A DNA stretch of 42,707 bases from the NCBI GenBank assembly GCA_902783165.1, contig CACZPU010000053.1:1-42707 (forward strand), in the 5' to 3' direction. Of the stretch, positions 25,313 to 33,168 are shown in pieces (positions within the stretch are counted from its first letter, which is position 1; each line of letters opens with the position of its first letter). Position numbers and translations under genes: made by a program. Below the pieces are notes generated by a model. It was not told the DNA's origin, did no database searches, and saw only the letters and a program-made list of their open reading frames with translations. The DNA is from an uncultured Prevotellaceae bacterium (GTDB lineage: Bacteria > Bacteroidota > Bacteroidia > Bacteroidales > Bacteroidaceae).

Positions 25313-27007
25313 ATGAAAATGAATAGACTATGGTCTTTGACCATCCTTTCGGTTAGTATGGCAGCAAATGCCCAGACACAACAAAAGCTAAAGATTGAAT
25401 CATTTCTTAGCAATGACCAATTACCCGATGTTGTACTATTCCTGCCCAATCCGCCATCGGACGATAGCCCAGAATATGCCAACGATTTGTACTATTATCA
25501 CTGGGGAAAAGCACAACGCGACACCCCTGCCGGAAGGCAGGCCGCAATTGATGAATGTGCATGGACATCGACAGCTTTTTCTCCAGCTGTTGGATTTACC
25601 ATCTCCCCGAACGAGACACCAGAGATTTTCAAATTAGTAGAAGGTGCTCGCAAGAGTGCAAACGAGACCAACAAGAGGGCCAAGAACCATTACATGCGAA
25701 TACGTCCCTTTTCAAAATTCAACGAGCCTTCACTAGTTCCTGAATATGATGATGAAGAACGTACTACATACAGTTATCCATCCAGTCATAGTGTTCGTGG
25801 ATGGGTTTATGCCATGACTTTAGCCGTCTGTATACCAGATTCAACAGAAGCACTGATGCTACGTGCTAGAAAATATGCCATGAACCGTGTCATATGCGGT
25901 CGTCATTACAAGAGTGATGTCGATGCTTCACATATTGTTGCAACCGCTGTTTTCTGCAAGTTAATGTCAAATCCTGCTTTCCAAAAGCAATTGAAGAAAG
26001 CTCGCAAAGAATATAAGCATATTAGGAAAAAACAAGCGAAACAACTCCCAATATCAAAGCATCTACAACCAACTGCAGACATAAAGGATGTGACGATTAA
26101 TCCACAACGTCACTTTATTAAGACAGTACCTGCCGGGAACTATAGCGGTATCACATGGTTGGGAGGTTCACAATATGCTGTTGTCAACGACAAGTCTGCC
26201 ACTGCAGGCTTTCACTTGATGACTATCAATACAGACAGTGTTACAGGCGTTATTTTATCAGTTCAAGCCGATTCTTTCATAACCGACGGACACCCTTCAA
26301 GGGATGAGGAAGGTATATGCTATGTACCTCAGACAAACACTTTGTTTATCAGTGGAGAAAAAGATGGAAGGATTGTTGAGCACGACACCTATGGACGTTT
26401 AACAGGGCGTGAGTTAACTGTTCCTGAAGTATTTAAGACAGCTTATCACAATGCAAGTATGGAAGCACTGACTTATAATGCAAACACCCATCGGTTTTGG
26501 ACAACTTCGGAGAACACACTCCGTAATGACGGGAAAAAACCAACACTGACAAACATGCTCAACAACCGCCTCAGACTGCAAAGTTTTGATGACAACCTGC
26601 TTCCAGCCGAACAATATTGGTATGAGAGTGATGCTACCGTTGTGAAAAAGAAAAAGGGGGAAAGTGTTTTAGGCGTCAGCGGAATGGCCGCCCTCAATGA
26701 TGGACGAATTGTAGTGCTTGAGCGTGAACTGTATTTCCCCAAAAAGAAGATTGGCTCTTTTGCCCATATCAAGCTGTACGTGGTAACACCATCACTTCAA
26801 CAACCTGGAGAATTGCTAACGAAAACTTTTCTTGCAGAATTCCGAACAAAAATAAATCTCACGAAGCGTAGTTTTGCCAATTATGAAGGTATTTGCGCTG
26901 GTCCCATACTTGCAGACGGAAAACAACTGCTTGTTCTTGTTTGTGATTCCCAGAACCAAAACAGAGGATTATTGAAGGACTGGTTCAAAACTATCGTTAT
27001 CAAATAA
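25313..27007 (+). CDS. Exported PAP2/class A acid phosphatase fused to a phytase-esterase-like domain
   Basis: 564 aa with signal peptide at 1-20 (WSLTILSVSMAANAQ). Residues about 30-220 are a class A nonspecific acid phosphatase of the PAP2 fold: K124-x6-R131-P132, P156-S-S-H159 and R192-x5-H198-x3-D202 make the vanadate-type triad; the usual PSGH reads PSSH. After a basic linker (220-250), residues about 265-560 match the esterase-like-activity-of-phytase domain, a beta-propeller-like fold (GNYSGITWLGGSQYAVVND, DEEGICYVPQ, MEALTYN, NYEGICAGP). Both halves suggest phosphate scavenging from organic phosphates in the periplasm or outside; the second half's activity is inferred only from family name. 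An ATG two codons later is an alternative start. Confidence 0.86.
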   Translation: MKMNRLWSLTILSVSMAANAQTQQKLKIESFLSNDQLPDVVLFLPNPPSDDSPEYANDLYYYHWGKAQRDTPAGRQAAIDECAWTSTAFSPAVGFTISPNETPEIFKLVEGARKSANETNKRAKNHYMRIRPFSKFNEPSLVPEYDDEERTTYSYPSSHSVRGWVYAMTLAVCIPDSTEALMLRARKYAMNRVICGRHYKSDVDASHIVATAVFCKLMSNPAFQKQLKKARKEYKHIRKKQAKQLPISKHLQPTADIKDVTINPQRHFIKTVPAGNYSGITWLGGSQYAVVNDKSATAGFHLMTINTDSVTGVILSVQADSFITDGHPSRDEEGICYVPQTNTLFISGEKDGRIVEHDTYGRLTGRELTVPEVFKTAYHNASMEALTYNANTHRFWTTSENTLRNDGKKPTLTNMLNNRLRLQSFDDNLLPAEQYWYESDATVVKKKKGESVLGVSGMAALNDGRIVVLERELYFPKKKIGSFAHIKLYVVTPSLQQPGELLTKTFLAEFRTKINLTKRSFANYEGICAGPILADGKQLLVLVCDSQNQNRGLLKDWFKTIVIK

Positions 27008-27133
27008 TGGACATTGCCTATAAAAAGGGTTCATCCTGGTTCGTGTACATTATACTATATACGAAACATGGAAAAAGCATAAGTATCCACTATAAAAGAT
27101 ATGACTAACAATGAGGGTGAAATAGGTATAAAT

Positions 27134-27172
27134 AAAAAGAGGATGCACTATTCTGCACATCCTCATTTTATT
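27134..27172. terminator. Bidirectional terminator between convergent genes
   Basis: GAGGATGCA (27139-27147) pairs with TGCACATCCTC (27154-27164), with a small bulge. It is flanked by AATAAAAA on one side and ATTTTATT on the other, so both strands get a T-rich tail. Confidence 0.8.
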
Positions 27173-27181
27173 ATACTTGGC

Positions 27182-28063
27182 TTAGCTACCCAATTCACTA
27201 TCGCTCATGTCGAGACGAGGTCCGCCACTCATATCACCAGTATCCAGACCTTTCTTCAGCCAGCGCATACGCTGTGCTGACGTTCCGTGAGTAAATGATT
27301 CCGGCTGACTATATCCACGAGATTTCTCCTGCAGATAATTATCACCGATAACTTGTGCACAACGGATAGCCTCCTCGATATCGCCTGTCTCAAGCGAACC
27401 GAACATCTCATTGTCGTTGTGAGCCCAGACTCCTGCATAATAGTCGGCAAGGAGTTCAAGGCGAACACTTATTTTATTGGCATTCACTTTGCTAGTACGG
27501 CTCATTGCCGAATGTGCATTTCCGAGTGTTCCAAGAAGATTTTCCACATGATGCCCCACTTCATGTGCTATCACATAGGCATATGCAAAATCTCCATCAG
27601 CCCCCAACGATTTTTTCATTGTGGTGAAAAAAGAGAGGTCTATATACAAGCACTGGTCACCAGAACAGTAAAACGGGCCTACTTGGGCATTTCCCTGTCC
27701 GCAAGCAGTTTGCACACTATTAGTATAAAGTACCATTTTGGGAGGTGTATAGGTGCGGCCCATTTTCTGAAAGACCTTTGTCCACACATCTTCTGTACCG
27801 GCAAGAATCTGACTGGAGAACTTGGCCAACTCCTGTTCTTCTTGGGTAAACTCACGCTGTCCTTCTTGCGTAGTTACGTTCTGACTTTGTTGTGCCATCT
27901 GTGTTCCCACATTGGAAACCACATCGCCCAAATTACCACCCGAAAGGAAAGTAATCAAAGCAATCATTACAATACCGCCAAGTCCCAATCCAGCTTTGGC
28001 GCCACCACTCAAACCGCGACGATCGTCCACGTTTGAACTTTCTCTTCTTCCGTTTAATTTCAT
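27182..28063 (-). CDS. ypfJ: YpfJ-type neutral zinc metallopeptidase
   Basis: 293 aa membrane-anchored protein of the Zn_peptidase (YpfJ) family. A Gly-rich cytoplasmic start (MKLNGRRESSNVDDRRGLSGG) leads into one membrane segment (about 25-42). The zinc site HEVGHH lies at 167-172 and the likely third ligand Glu is in LELLADYYAGVWAH. The Cys residues in CGQGNAQVGPFYCSGDQC fit the family and may form disulfides in the periplasm. Substrate unknown. It starts 19 nt after the stop of the endonuclease gene, so they are likely co-transcribed. Confidence 0.92.
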   Translation of the reverse strand: MKLNGRRESSNVDDRRGLSGGAKAGLGLGGIVMIALITFLSGGNLGDVVSNVGTQMAQQSQNVTTQEGQREFTQEEQELAKFSSQILAGTEDVWTKVFQKMGRTYTPPKMVLYTNSVQTACGQGNAQVGPFYCSGDQCLYIDLSFFTTMKKSLGADGDFAYAYVIAHEVGHHVENLLGTLGNAHSAMSRTSKVNANKISVRLELLADYYAGVWAHNDNEMFGSLETGDIEEAIRCAQVIGDNYLQEKSRGYSQPESFTHGTSAQRMRWLKKGLDTGDMSGGPRLDMSDSELGS

Positions 28064-28082
28064 GTTCTATTATATTTTTTGA

Positions 28083-29720
28083 TTATTTCACCACCACTTT
28101 CCTGTTGCGGATGATATAAACACCCTTCTGAAGACGAGGCATTCCGCCGTCAATTGTTCCGACACGACGTCCCTGCATATCGTAAATGACATTATCCTGC
28201 TTCATTGCACCCTTCCAAGAAACTGTCCTCACACCTGTAGCAATAGGTTTATGCTTGTATAACTGAACAGGCGTTTGCTTGCTCTGATAGCAGCAGAAAC
28301 GTGGACTGCTTGAATTATATTGAATGCTGTAAGCATTGTTACGTTTACTCTTGATTAATGCATTATTACCGTCAAAGGTAATTTCCCACTGAGTAGCATC
28401 GCCTGCAGCACTCGTTGCTGTGTGGATTTTATTCTCATTCTTCGTGAATGCCAAATAGATGTCACCAGTAGCATCGTAGAGTGTATATGCACCTTCTTCA
28501 CCTCCCAATGTGATTTCATAAGGCTTGCCACTCTTATTCACCTCGGTAGTAACAGAACTGCCTGTCAAGGAGAGTTCCGCATTATTACGGATATTGCTAC
28601 CTTGTTCAGCCATAGCCATGCTCTTCTCCTCACATACAATAATATATTTAGCACCAACCTCCAAGTCGGCAGTAGAGTTCACACGCGTATATACTTGCTC
28701 TCCCTCTGAAGGTGTGGGATCAACCGGATCAATTGACGGATTGGTTCCGTCCGAAACGTAATGTGAATAGGTTTCTGGCACCTGATAATTATCGTAGCTG
28801 AAAGCCACATCCTTCATACTCCCCCAAATATACTGCTCCAACCCAGGGTAATCGATGAACGGGTTGCGGTTGTATTGCAATTTCGCAACAGCCTCATTGC
28901 GATTAGTTTCCTTTGTACTCACCTCATCGTTGTGCGCCCAATCGATAAACATATTCAAAGTCCATTCTTTCAAGCCTGGATAGACAATAGAATTGCCGTA
29001 GGAATCTGCATCTGTTCCATAATAAACATCTGAACCTTCAGAAAGGTTTAGAATTTTATCCTGATAACAGGTTACCATATAGAAATAGGTACGTGCCAAG
29101 TCACCTTTGTAAAGATCATTAGGTTCAAATACTTTGCCGGAATAACCATATAGTTTACTAGGGCCCAATTTACTAAAACCGTTCTCACTGGATTTAACAC
29201 CAGAAGTAGTTGCGGAATAGGTTTCCCCATAGGGATAGTTGCTACGCATATTGTTGATAAATCCATCGGTTGGATATACATTGAACAAGTCGCTATACAT
29301 AGGACACTTTTCCACATTTTCTGTACCATCAAACCAACTTTGAGGCGTAGTATGTTCACGATTATACATATCCCCTTCCCCACTATAGTTTCCCGTATGC
29401 TGAGTAGGAAGGAACCCCTTAAAATTGTTAGATGTCTTGTTGCTGTACATATCCCAGATTCGACCATCATCACGGAGGTCTGTATCTTCATAAGCGCCAA
29501 ACAAACCTGAATAAGAAACCGGTTTAAAAGATCTTGGTGTATTATCAGAATACTTAATAAGCGGATAACTACCACGAATGATGTTATGCAATGCCGTCTT
29601 TAAGGCTGCACCTTTCTTTCCGTCAGCCGCTTTGTAATATTCCTTGGTGTTGTTGGGTCCTTGGGCAAAAACCACAGTTGTGATAATTACCATAAAAACA
29701 ATAGAGTATAATCTTTTCAT
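28083..29720 (-). CDS. Secreted endonuclease I family nuclease with C-terminal sorting-type tail
   Basis: 545 aa. Signal peptide at 1-20 (RLYSIVFMVIITTVVFAQ). Residues about 25-300 are an Endonuclease_1 (EndA/bsn type, beta-beta-alpha metal) domain with YNREHTTPQSWF (His123) and DLFNVYPTDGFINNMRSNYPYG. These enzymes cut DNA and sometimes RNA non-specifically outside the cytoplasm. After a Ser/Pro-rich linker around 335, residues about 345-490 form a beta-rich domain of unknown binding role. The last ~50 residues (VIYDMQGRRVGTI, GVYIIRNRKVVVK) look like a type IX secretion C-terminal signal. The job is likely nutrient nucleic acid or extracellular DNA degradation (inferred). Confidence 0.9.
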   Translation of the reverse strand: MKRLYSIVFMVIITTVVFAQGPNNTKEYYKAADGKKGAALKTALHNIIRGSYPLIKYSDNTPRSFKPVSYSGLFGAYEDTDLRDDGRIWDMYSNKTSNNFKGFLPTQHTGNYSGEGDMYNREHTTPQSWFDGTENVEKCPMYSDLFNVYPTDGFINNMRSNYPYGETYSATTSGVKSSENGFSKLGPSKLYGYSGKVFEPNDLYKGDLARTYFYMVTCYQDKILNLSEGSDVYYGTDADSYGNSIVYPGLKEWTLNMFIDWAHNDEVSTKETNRNEAVAKLQYNRNPFIDYPGLEQYIWGSMKDVAFSYDNYQVPETYSHYVSDGTNPSIDPVDPTPSEGEQVYTRVNSTADLEVGAKYIIVCEEKSMAMAEQGSNIRNNAELSLTGSSVTTEVNKSGKPYEITLGGEEGAYTLYDATGDIYLAFTKNENKIHTATSAAGDATQWEITFDGNNALIKSKRNNAYSIQYNSSSPRFCCYQSKQTPVQLYKHKPIATGVRTVSWKGAMKQDNVIYDMQGRRVGTIDGGMPRLQKGVYIIRNRKVVVK

Positions 29721-29748
29721 AATCGATAATTTTTAGTTATATTTGGTT

Positions 29749-29757
29749 ACAAAGTTA
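29749..29757 (-). promoter_or_regulatory. -7 promoter box of the endonuclease-ypfJ operon
   Basis: TAACTTTGT on the minus strand, 28 nt before the ATG at 29720. Confidence 0.6.
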
Positions 29758-29938
29758 ATAATTTTCTATTGAATTAAGCACATTTTATCATACTTTATTT
29801 TCAAAAAAATATATTTTAATCAATTAGCATGGGAAAACAAACAAATAATTATTCTATTCAAACAATTCCAACCCCGTCTTTTGTATGGTCTTTTTCGAAT
29901 CAACTGGCACTCGGAGAAAAAATAAAAATGTGATTTCT

Positions 29939-29970
29939 TTTGCTTTTCTCTTGTTTATTAGTAACTTTGT
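29939..29970 (+). promoter_or_regulatory. Promoter of the DUF4359-type gene
   Basis: TTTG (29939-29942), 19 nt, TAACTTTGT (29962-29970). The start codon is 15 nt further, so the leader is only about 8-10 nt. Confidence 0.7.
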
Positions 29971-29985
29971 CCCAAAATAAACGTT

Positions 29986-30411
29986 ATGAAGAAATTATTG
30001 TCAATCGTCATCATCATAGGCATAGCCATCCTGATGACACAAACCTTGCCCGAAAAGAAAGCACATAAGGCCGCAATGATGAAGGCCATTAAAGAATATG
30101 TCGACGAAGAAGCCGAAAACAAAGGTATTGCCGACAACGGCATCACACGCTTCGGCAAGAGTGTTGTAAACAAGGCCATTGAGGGAGTGTTAGGAACTAT
30201 GCTCAAAGTAGACAACTATTACTTTTTTAACACCACCCATGTAAAAATGAAAGAGGGAAACAAAGTGCTCTCTGTAGGAATATTCGGGCATGTATACACT
30301 TTCAACAAGAGTATGCTCCGCGATGCACTTGAAGAAGCCGCAGAAGCAAAAAAACAAGAGAAACTGGAGCGGAAACGCAAAAAAGCAGAGACCGAAGCCC
30401 AAAAAGAGTAA
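29986..30411 (+). CDS. Small DUF4359-type protein
   Basis: 141 aa. A short N-terminal hydrophobic stretch (KKLLSIVIIIGIAILMTQTLP) acts as a signal anchor. A conserved-looking core follows with YFFNTTHVKMKEGNKVLSVGIFGHVYTF, which I recognise from the DUF4359 family. The last 35 residues are a highly charged helix (EEAAEAKKQEKLERKRKKAE), a probable coiled coil. Function unknown. Stands alone between divergent and convergent neighbours, with its own good promoter. Confidence 0.8.
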   Translation: MKKLLSIVIIIGIAILMTQTLPEKKAHKAAMMKAIKEYVDEEAENKGIADNGITRFGKSVVNKAIEGVLGTMLKVDNYYFFNTTHVKMKEGNKVLSVGIFGHVYTFNKSMLRDALEEAAEAKKQEKLERKRKKAETEAQKE

Positions 30412-30565
30412 CATAGAAAAGCATCGTTTCCTCGCACGAAGATTGTGTATGATACTCACTCTCAAACTCTATTTGTGCAAGTATTGTTTTAAACGAAAAC
30501 TCTCCAAAACATGCTGGCAAACAAAATGCCACATAGCATTTATCCAACACATGATTAAAACGACT

Positions 30566-31387
30566 TCATGAATTTCTCTGTCTGACAGCCTCAAACAGTA
30601 AGATGGCTGCACTGACAGACACATTGAGAGAATCGAGCCTTCCCATCATAGGTATGCGGATGTGGGCATCTGCGGCCATACGCCACTGATTGGTTAGTCC
30701 TGTCGACTCCGTTCCCATTACGATAGCTGTTCCCCTACGCATATCAGTATCATAATAAAGGTGGGAATCTTGCAACTGGGCTGTAAGAATACGAATGTCC
30801 TTTTGTTTCAGAAAGGCTATGCAGTCCTCTGAGGTACAAGTCAGACACGGTACCGTAAACACTGCACCTATGCTAGAACGTATTAAATTCGGGTTATACA
30901 AGTCGGTTAGAGGGTCACACACTATCACGGCATCGGCATGTGCTGCATCGGCGCTGCGGAGAATGGCGCCCAAATTACCAGGTTTCTCCACGCTCTCCAA
31001 AATCATGATCAGCGGATTCTCTCCCAAAGGAAGACTCTCCAAGCTTAAAGACATGGTTCTCACTTCTGCTATAAGGCCTTCAGTTGTACCCCGATAAGCT
31101 ATTTTCTCATATACTTCAGGTGACACCCTCACCACATTGCAACGTTTTTCGGTTTTTTCAAAAGAACTGGTTTGGCTAATGATTTCACACAAATCAGACG
31201 ACTCTGTGATATTTGGGCAATAGAACAGGGTGTCTATTTCAAATCCAGCCTCCACACAATGCTTCAATTCCCGGAGACCTTCCACAACGAAAAGTCTTTC
31301 CTTCCTTCGTTCTGAAGATTTCTGCTGAAGAACAAGCAATTTCTTTACCTTAGGGTTCTGCAAGCTACTAATAATCTCTTCTGCCAT
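30566..31387 (-). CDS. SpoU/TrmH family RNA 2'-O-methyltransferase
   Basis: 273 aa. An N-terminal substrate-binding domain (SLQNPKVKKLLVLQQKSSERRKERLFVVEG) is followed by a SPOUT methyltransferase domain with the three knot motifs: KPGNLGAILRSADAA, IVMGTESTGL and IPMMGRLDSLNVSVSAAILLFEA. It uses S-adenosylmethionine to methylate a ribose in rRNA or tRNA; RlmB- and TsnR-like members share this layout and the exact nucleotide cannot be told from sequence. It starts 11 nt after the acetyltransferase stop and is likely co-transcribed with it. It is convergent with the DUF4359-type gene, with 154 nt of featureless sequence between. Confidence 0.92.
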   Translation of the reverse strand: MAEEIISSLQNPKVKKLLVLQQKSSERRKERLFVVEGLRELKHCVEAGFEIDTLFYCPNITESSDLCEIISQTSSFEKTEKRCNVVRVSPEVYEKIAYRGTTEGLIAEVRTMSLSLESLPLGENPLIMILESVEKPGNLGAILRSADAAHADAVIVCDPLTDLYNPNLIRSSIGAVFTVPCLTCTSEDCIAFLKQKDIRILTAQLQDSHLYYDTDMRRGTAIVMGTESTGLTNQWRMAADAHIRIPMMGRLDSLNVSVSAAILLFEAVRQRNS

Positions 31388-31398
31388 AACTACAAATA

Positions 31399-31968
31399 CT
31401 AAACACCTTGTTTCTTAATACTTTTTACCACATGGCAGGGATTGCCCACTGCCACCGAGTCGGAAGGTATATCGTATACGACCACCGAACCTGCACCGAT
31501 AGTAACATTATTACCAATACTAACACCGGGAAGTATGGTCACACTACCTCCAATCCACACATTATCACCTATAGAGACGGGAAGTGCCCACTCTTGACGA
31601 CTATTCCGTTCCTCCGGGTCTGTGCTATGACAAGCTGTATAAATACTAACATTTGGTCCGATAAAACAATCGTCACCTATAGTTACGATGGCCTCATCGA
31701 GTACTGTAAAGTTGAAATTAGCAAAAAAACGCTTTCCTACCCTGATATTCTTGCCATAATCGCAATAGAATGGTTGGTTGATAATAATCTCATCGTCAGC
31801 AACACTTCCGAGCAGATTCTTAAGAACATTTCTTTTCTCAAAGACATCCGATGGCTTAAGCAAATTGAAGCGGCTGATGATTTCCTTCACTGCATTCAAT
31901 TCGTCAAGTAATTCCCGATCTATGGCAGAATAAATTTCGCCTGCCAACATTTTCTCTTTTTCTGTCAT
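31399..31968 (-). CDS. Maltose/galactoside-type sugar O-acetyltransferase
   Basis: 189 aa from the ATG at 31968 (MTEKEKMLAGEIYSAIDREL, the usual start of Maa/LacA proteins). A TTG eight codons earlier lies inside the -7 box, so it cannot be the start. The C-terminal half is a left-handed parallel beta helix of hexapeptide repeats, with the catalytic His in YTACHSTDPEERN. The family transfers acetyl from acetyl-CoA to a sugar hydroxyl; Maa, LacA or NodL specificity cannot be assigned. First gene of a two-gene unit with the RNA methyltransferase. Confidence 0.92.
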   Translation of the reverse strand: MTEKEKMLAGEIYSAIDRELLDELNAVKEIISRFNLLKPSDVFEKRNVLKNLLGSVADDEIIINQPFYCDYGKNIRVGKRFFANFNFTVLDEAIVTIGDDCFIGPNVSIYTACHSTDPEERNSRQEWALPVSIGDNVWIGGSVTILPGVSIGNNVTIGAGSVVVYDIPSDSVAVGNPCHVVKSIKKQGV

Positions 31969-31988
31969 GACTACAAATTGATCCGAAT

Positions 31989-31997
31989 GCAAAAATA
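31989..31997 (-). promoter_or_regulatory. -7 promoter box of the acetyltransferase gene
   Basis: TATTTTTGC on the minus strand, with TTTC about 20 nt upstream as a weak -33. It is 20 nt before the ATG and decides the start against the upstream TTG. Confidence 0.6.
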
Positions 31998-32082
31998 ATC
32001 ATTTTTGGTCAGATAAAGAAACGAATACCCCACATTCATGTATATTTTTATGAAAATAAGGGTAAATATACAGAATAATTAG

Positions 32083-32091
32083 TACTTTTGC
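32083..32091 (+). promoter_or_regulatory. -7 promoter box of fmt
   Basis: TACTTTTGC fits TAnnTTTG. The leader to 32137 is about 40 nt and includes AAGGGAG (32122-32128), a rare good Shine-Dalgarno match 8 nt before the ATG. Confidence 0.6.
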
Positions 32092-32136
32092 ACAAAACAA
32101 GAAACACTGCCTTTTCAAAACAAGGGAGTATTAAAT

Positions 32137-33159
32137 ATGAACAAACATATCACACCCAATATGAAGAAAGAAGACCTAAGAATCATTTTTATGGGAACGC
32201 CCGAATTTGCAGTTGGCACATTGAAAGCGCTGTTAAATAAAGGATACAATGTAGTGGCCATTGTAACACAGCCAGACAAGCCTGTAGGAAGGCATCACGA
32301 CACGCTGCAAATGCCAGATGTAAAACGATTTGCCTTGGAGAACGGCTTTAAGGAAGATGACATCCTGCAACCTGTAAAAATGAAAGACGAAGATTTTCTG
32401 CATCGTCTACGGCAATACCATGCCGATTTACAAGTTGTAGTGGCTTTCAGAATGCTGCCCGAGGTAGTTTGGGACATGCCTCGTTTTGGGACATTTAATG
32501 TCCATGCTGCCCTTCTTCCACAATATCGTGGTGCAGCTCCCATCAATTGGGCTGTCATCAACGGCGAGACAAAGACAGGTGTTACAACTTTCTTCCTCGA
32601 CCATGACATTGATACAGGAAGAGTAATCATGCAGAAACCACTCGACATCAGGGAGGAGGATAATGTCGAAAACGTCTACAACGGCCTGATGGAAATTGGA
32701 GCACAAGCTGCTATCGAAACCATAAACATGATTATAGATGGCAATGGTGCAGTGCCCACACTGCCTCAAGAGGAAATGATTGCACCAGGAACAACCCTCC
32801 ATCCTGCCCCAAAAATATTCAAAGAGACATGTGAGATAAACTGGGAACAACCTGCCAAACGCATACACGACTTTGTTAGAGGATTGAGTCCATACCCTGG
32901 GGCATGGACAACATTGTGCGACCCAACAGGAAAAGAACTCGTCATGAAAATTTTCAAGACAGCAAAGACGAACATGGAATCGAAAAAAGAAAAAGGTATG
33001 CTGACTGTGGATAAAGGAAGACTTTATATTTCAACACTCGATGAGATGCTTGAACTGAAGGAAATCCAACTGACTGGCAAAAAGCGAATGAATGTGCAGG
33101 TTTTTCTAAACGGTTTCAGGAATATCGACAGTTATCATGTACGAGATAACACTATCTGA
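32137..33159 (+). CDS. fmt: Methionyl-tRNA formyltransferase
   Basis: Formylates initiator Met-tRNA using 10-formyl-tetrahydrofolate. 340 aa. N-terminal formyltransferase fold with IIFMGTPEFAVGTL, catalytic region FNVHAALLPQYRGAAPINWA and DHDIDTG; C-terminal tRNA-binding domain with RGLSPYPGAWT. The ATG at 32137 is supported by an AAGGGAG ribosome site; an ATG at residue 9 is the alternative. The usual neighbour def is not adjacent. Converges on the ClC gene, with only 9 nt between stops. Confidence 0.95.
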   Translation: MNKHITPNMKKEDLRIIFMGTPEFAVGTLKALLNKGYNVVAIVTQPDKPVGRHHDTLQMPDVKRFALENGFKEDDILQPVKMKDEDFLHRLRQYHADLQVVVAFRMLPEVVWDMPRFGTFNVHAALLPQYRGAAPINWAVINGETKTGVTTFFLDHDIDTGRVIMQKPLDIREEDNVENVYNGLMEIGAQAAIETINMIIDGNGAVPTLPQEEMIAPGTTLHPAPKIFKETCEINWEQPAKRIHDFVRGLSPYPGAWTTLCDPTGKELVMKIFKTAKTNMESKKEKGMLTVDKGRLYISTLDEMLELKEIQLTGKKRMNVQVFLNGFRNIDSYHVRDNTI

Positions 33160-33168
33160 ATGCTTTAT

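Noticed and set aside
30412-30565. Possible small gene between the DUF4359-type gene and the RNA methyltransferase gene
   Set aside because: Frames crossing it begin within the neighbouring gene out of frame, and there is no promoter or ribosome-binding context.
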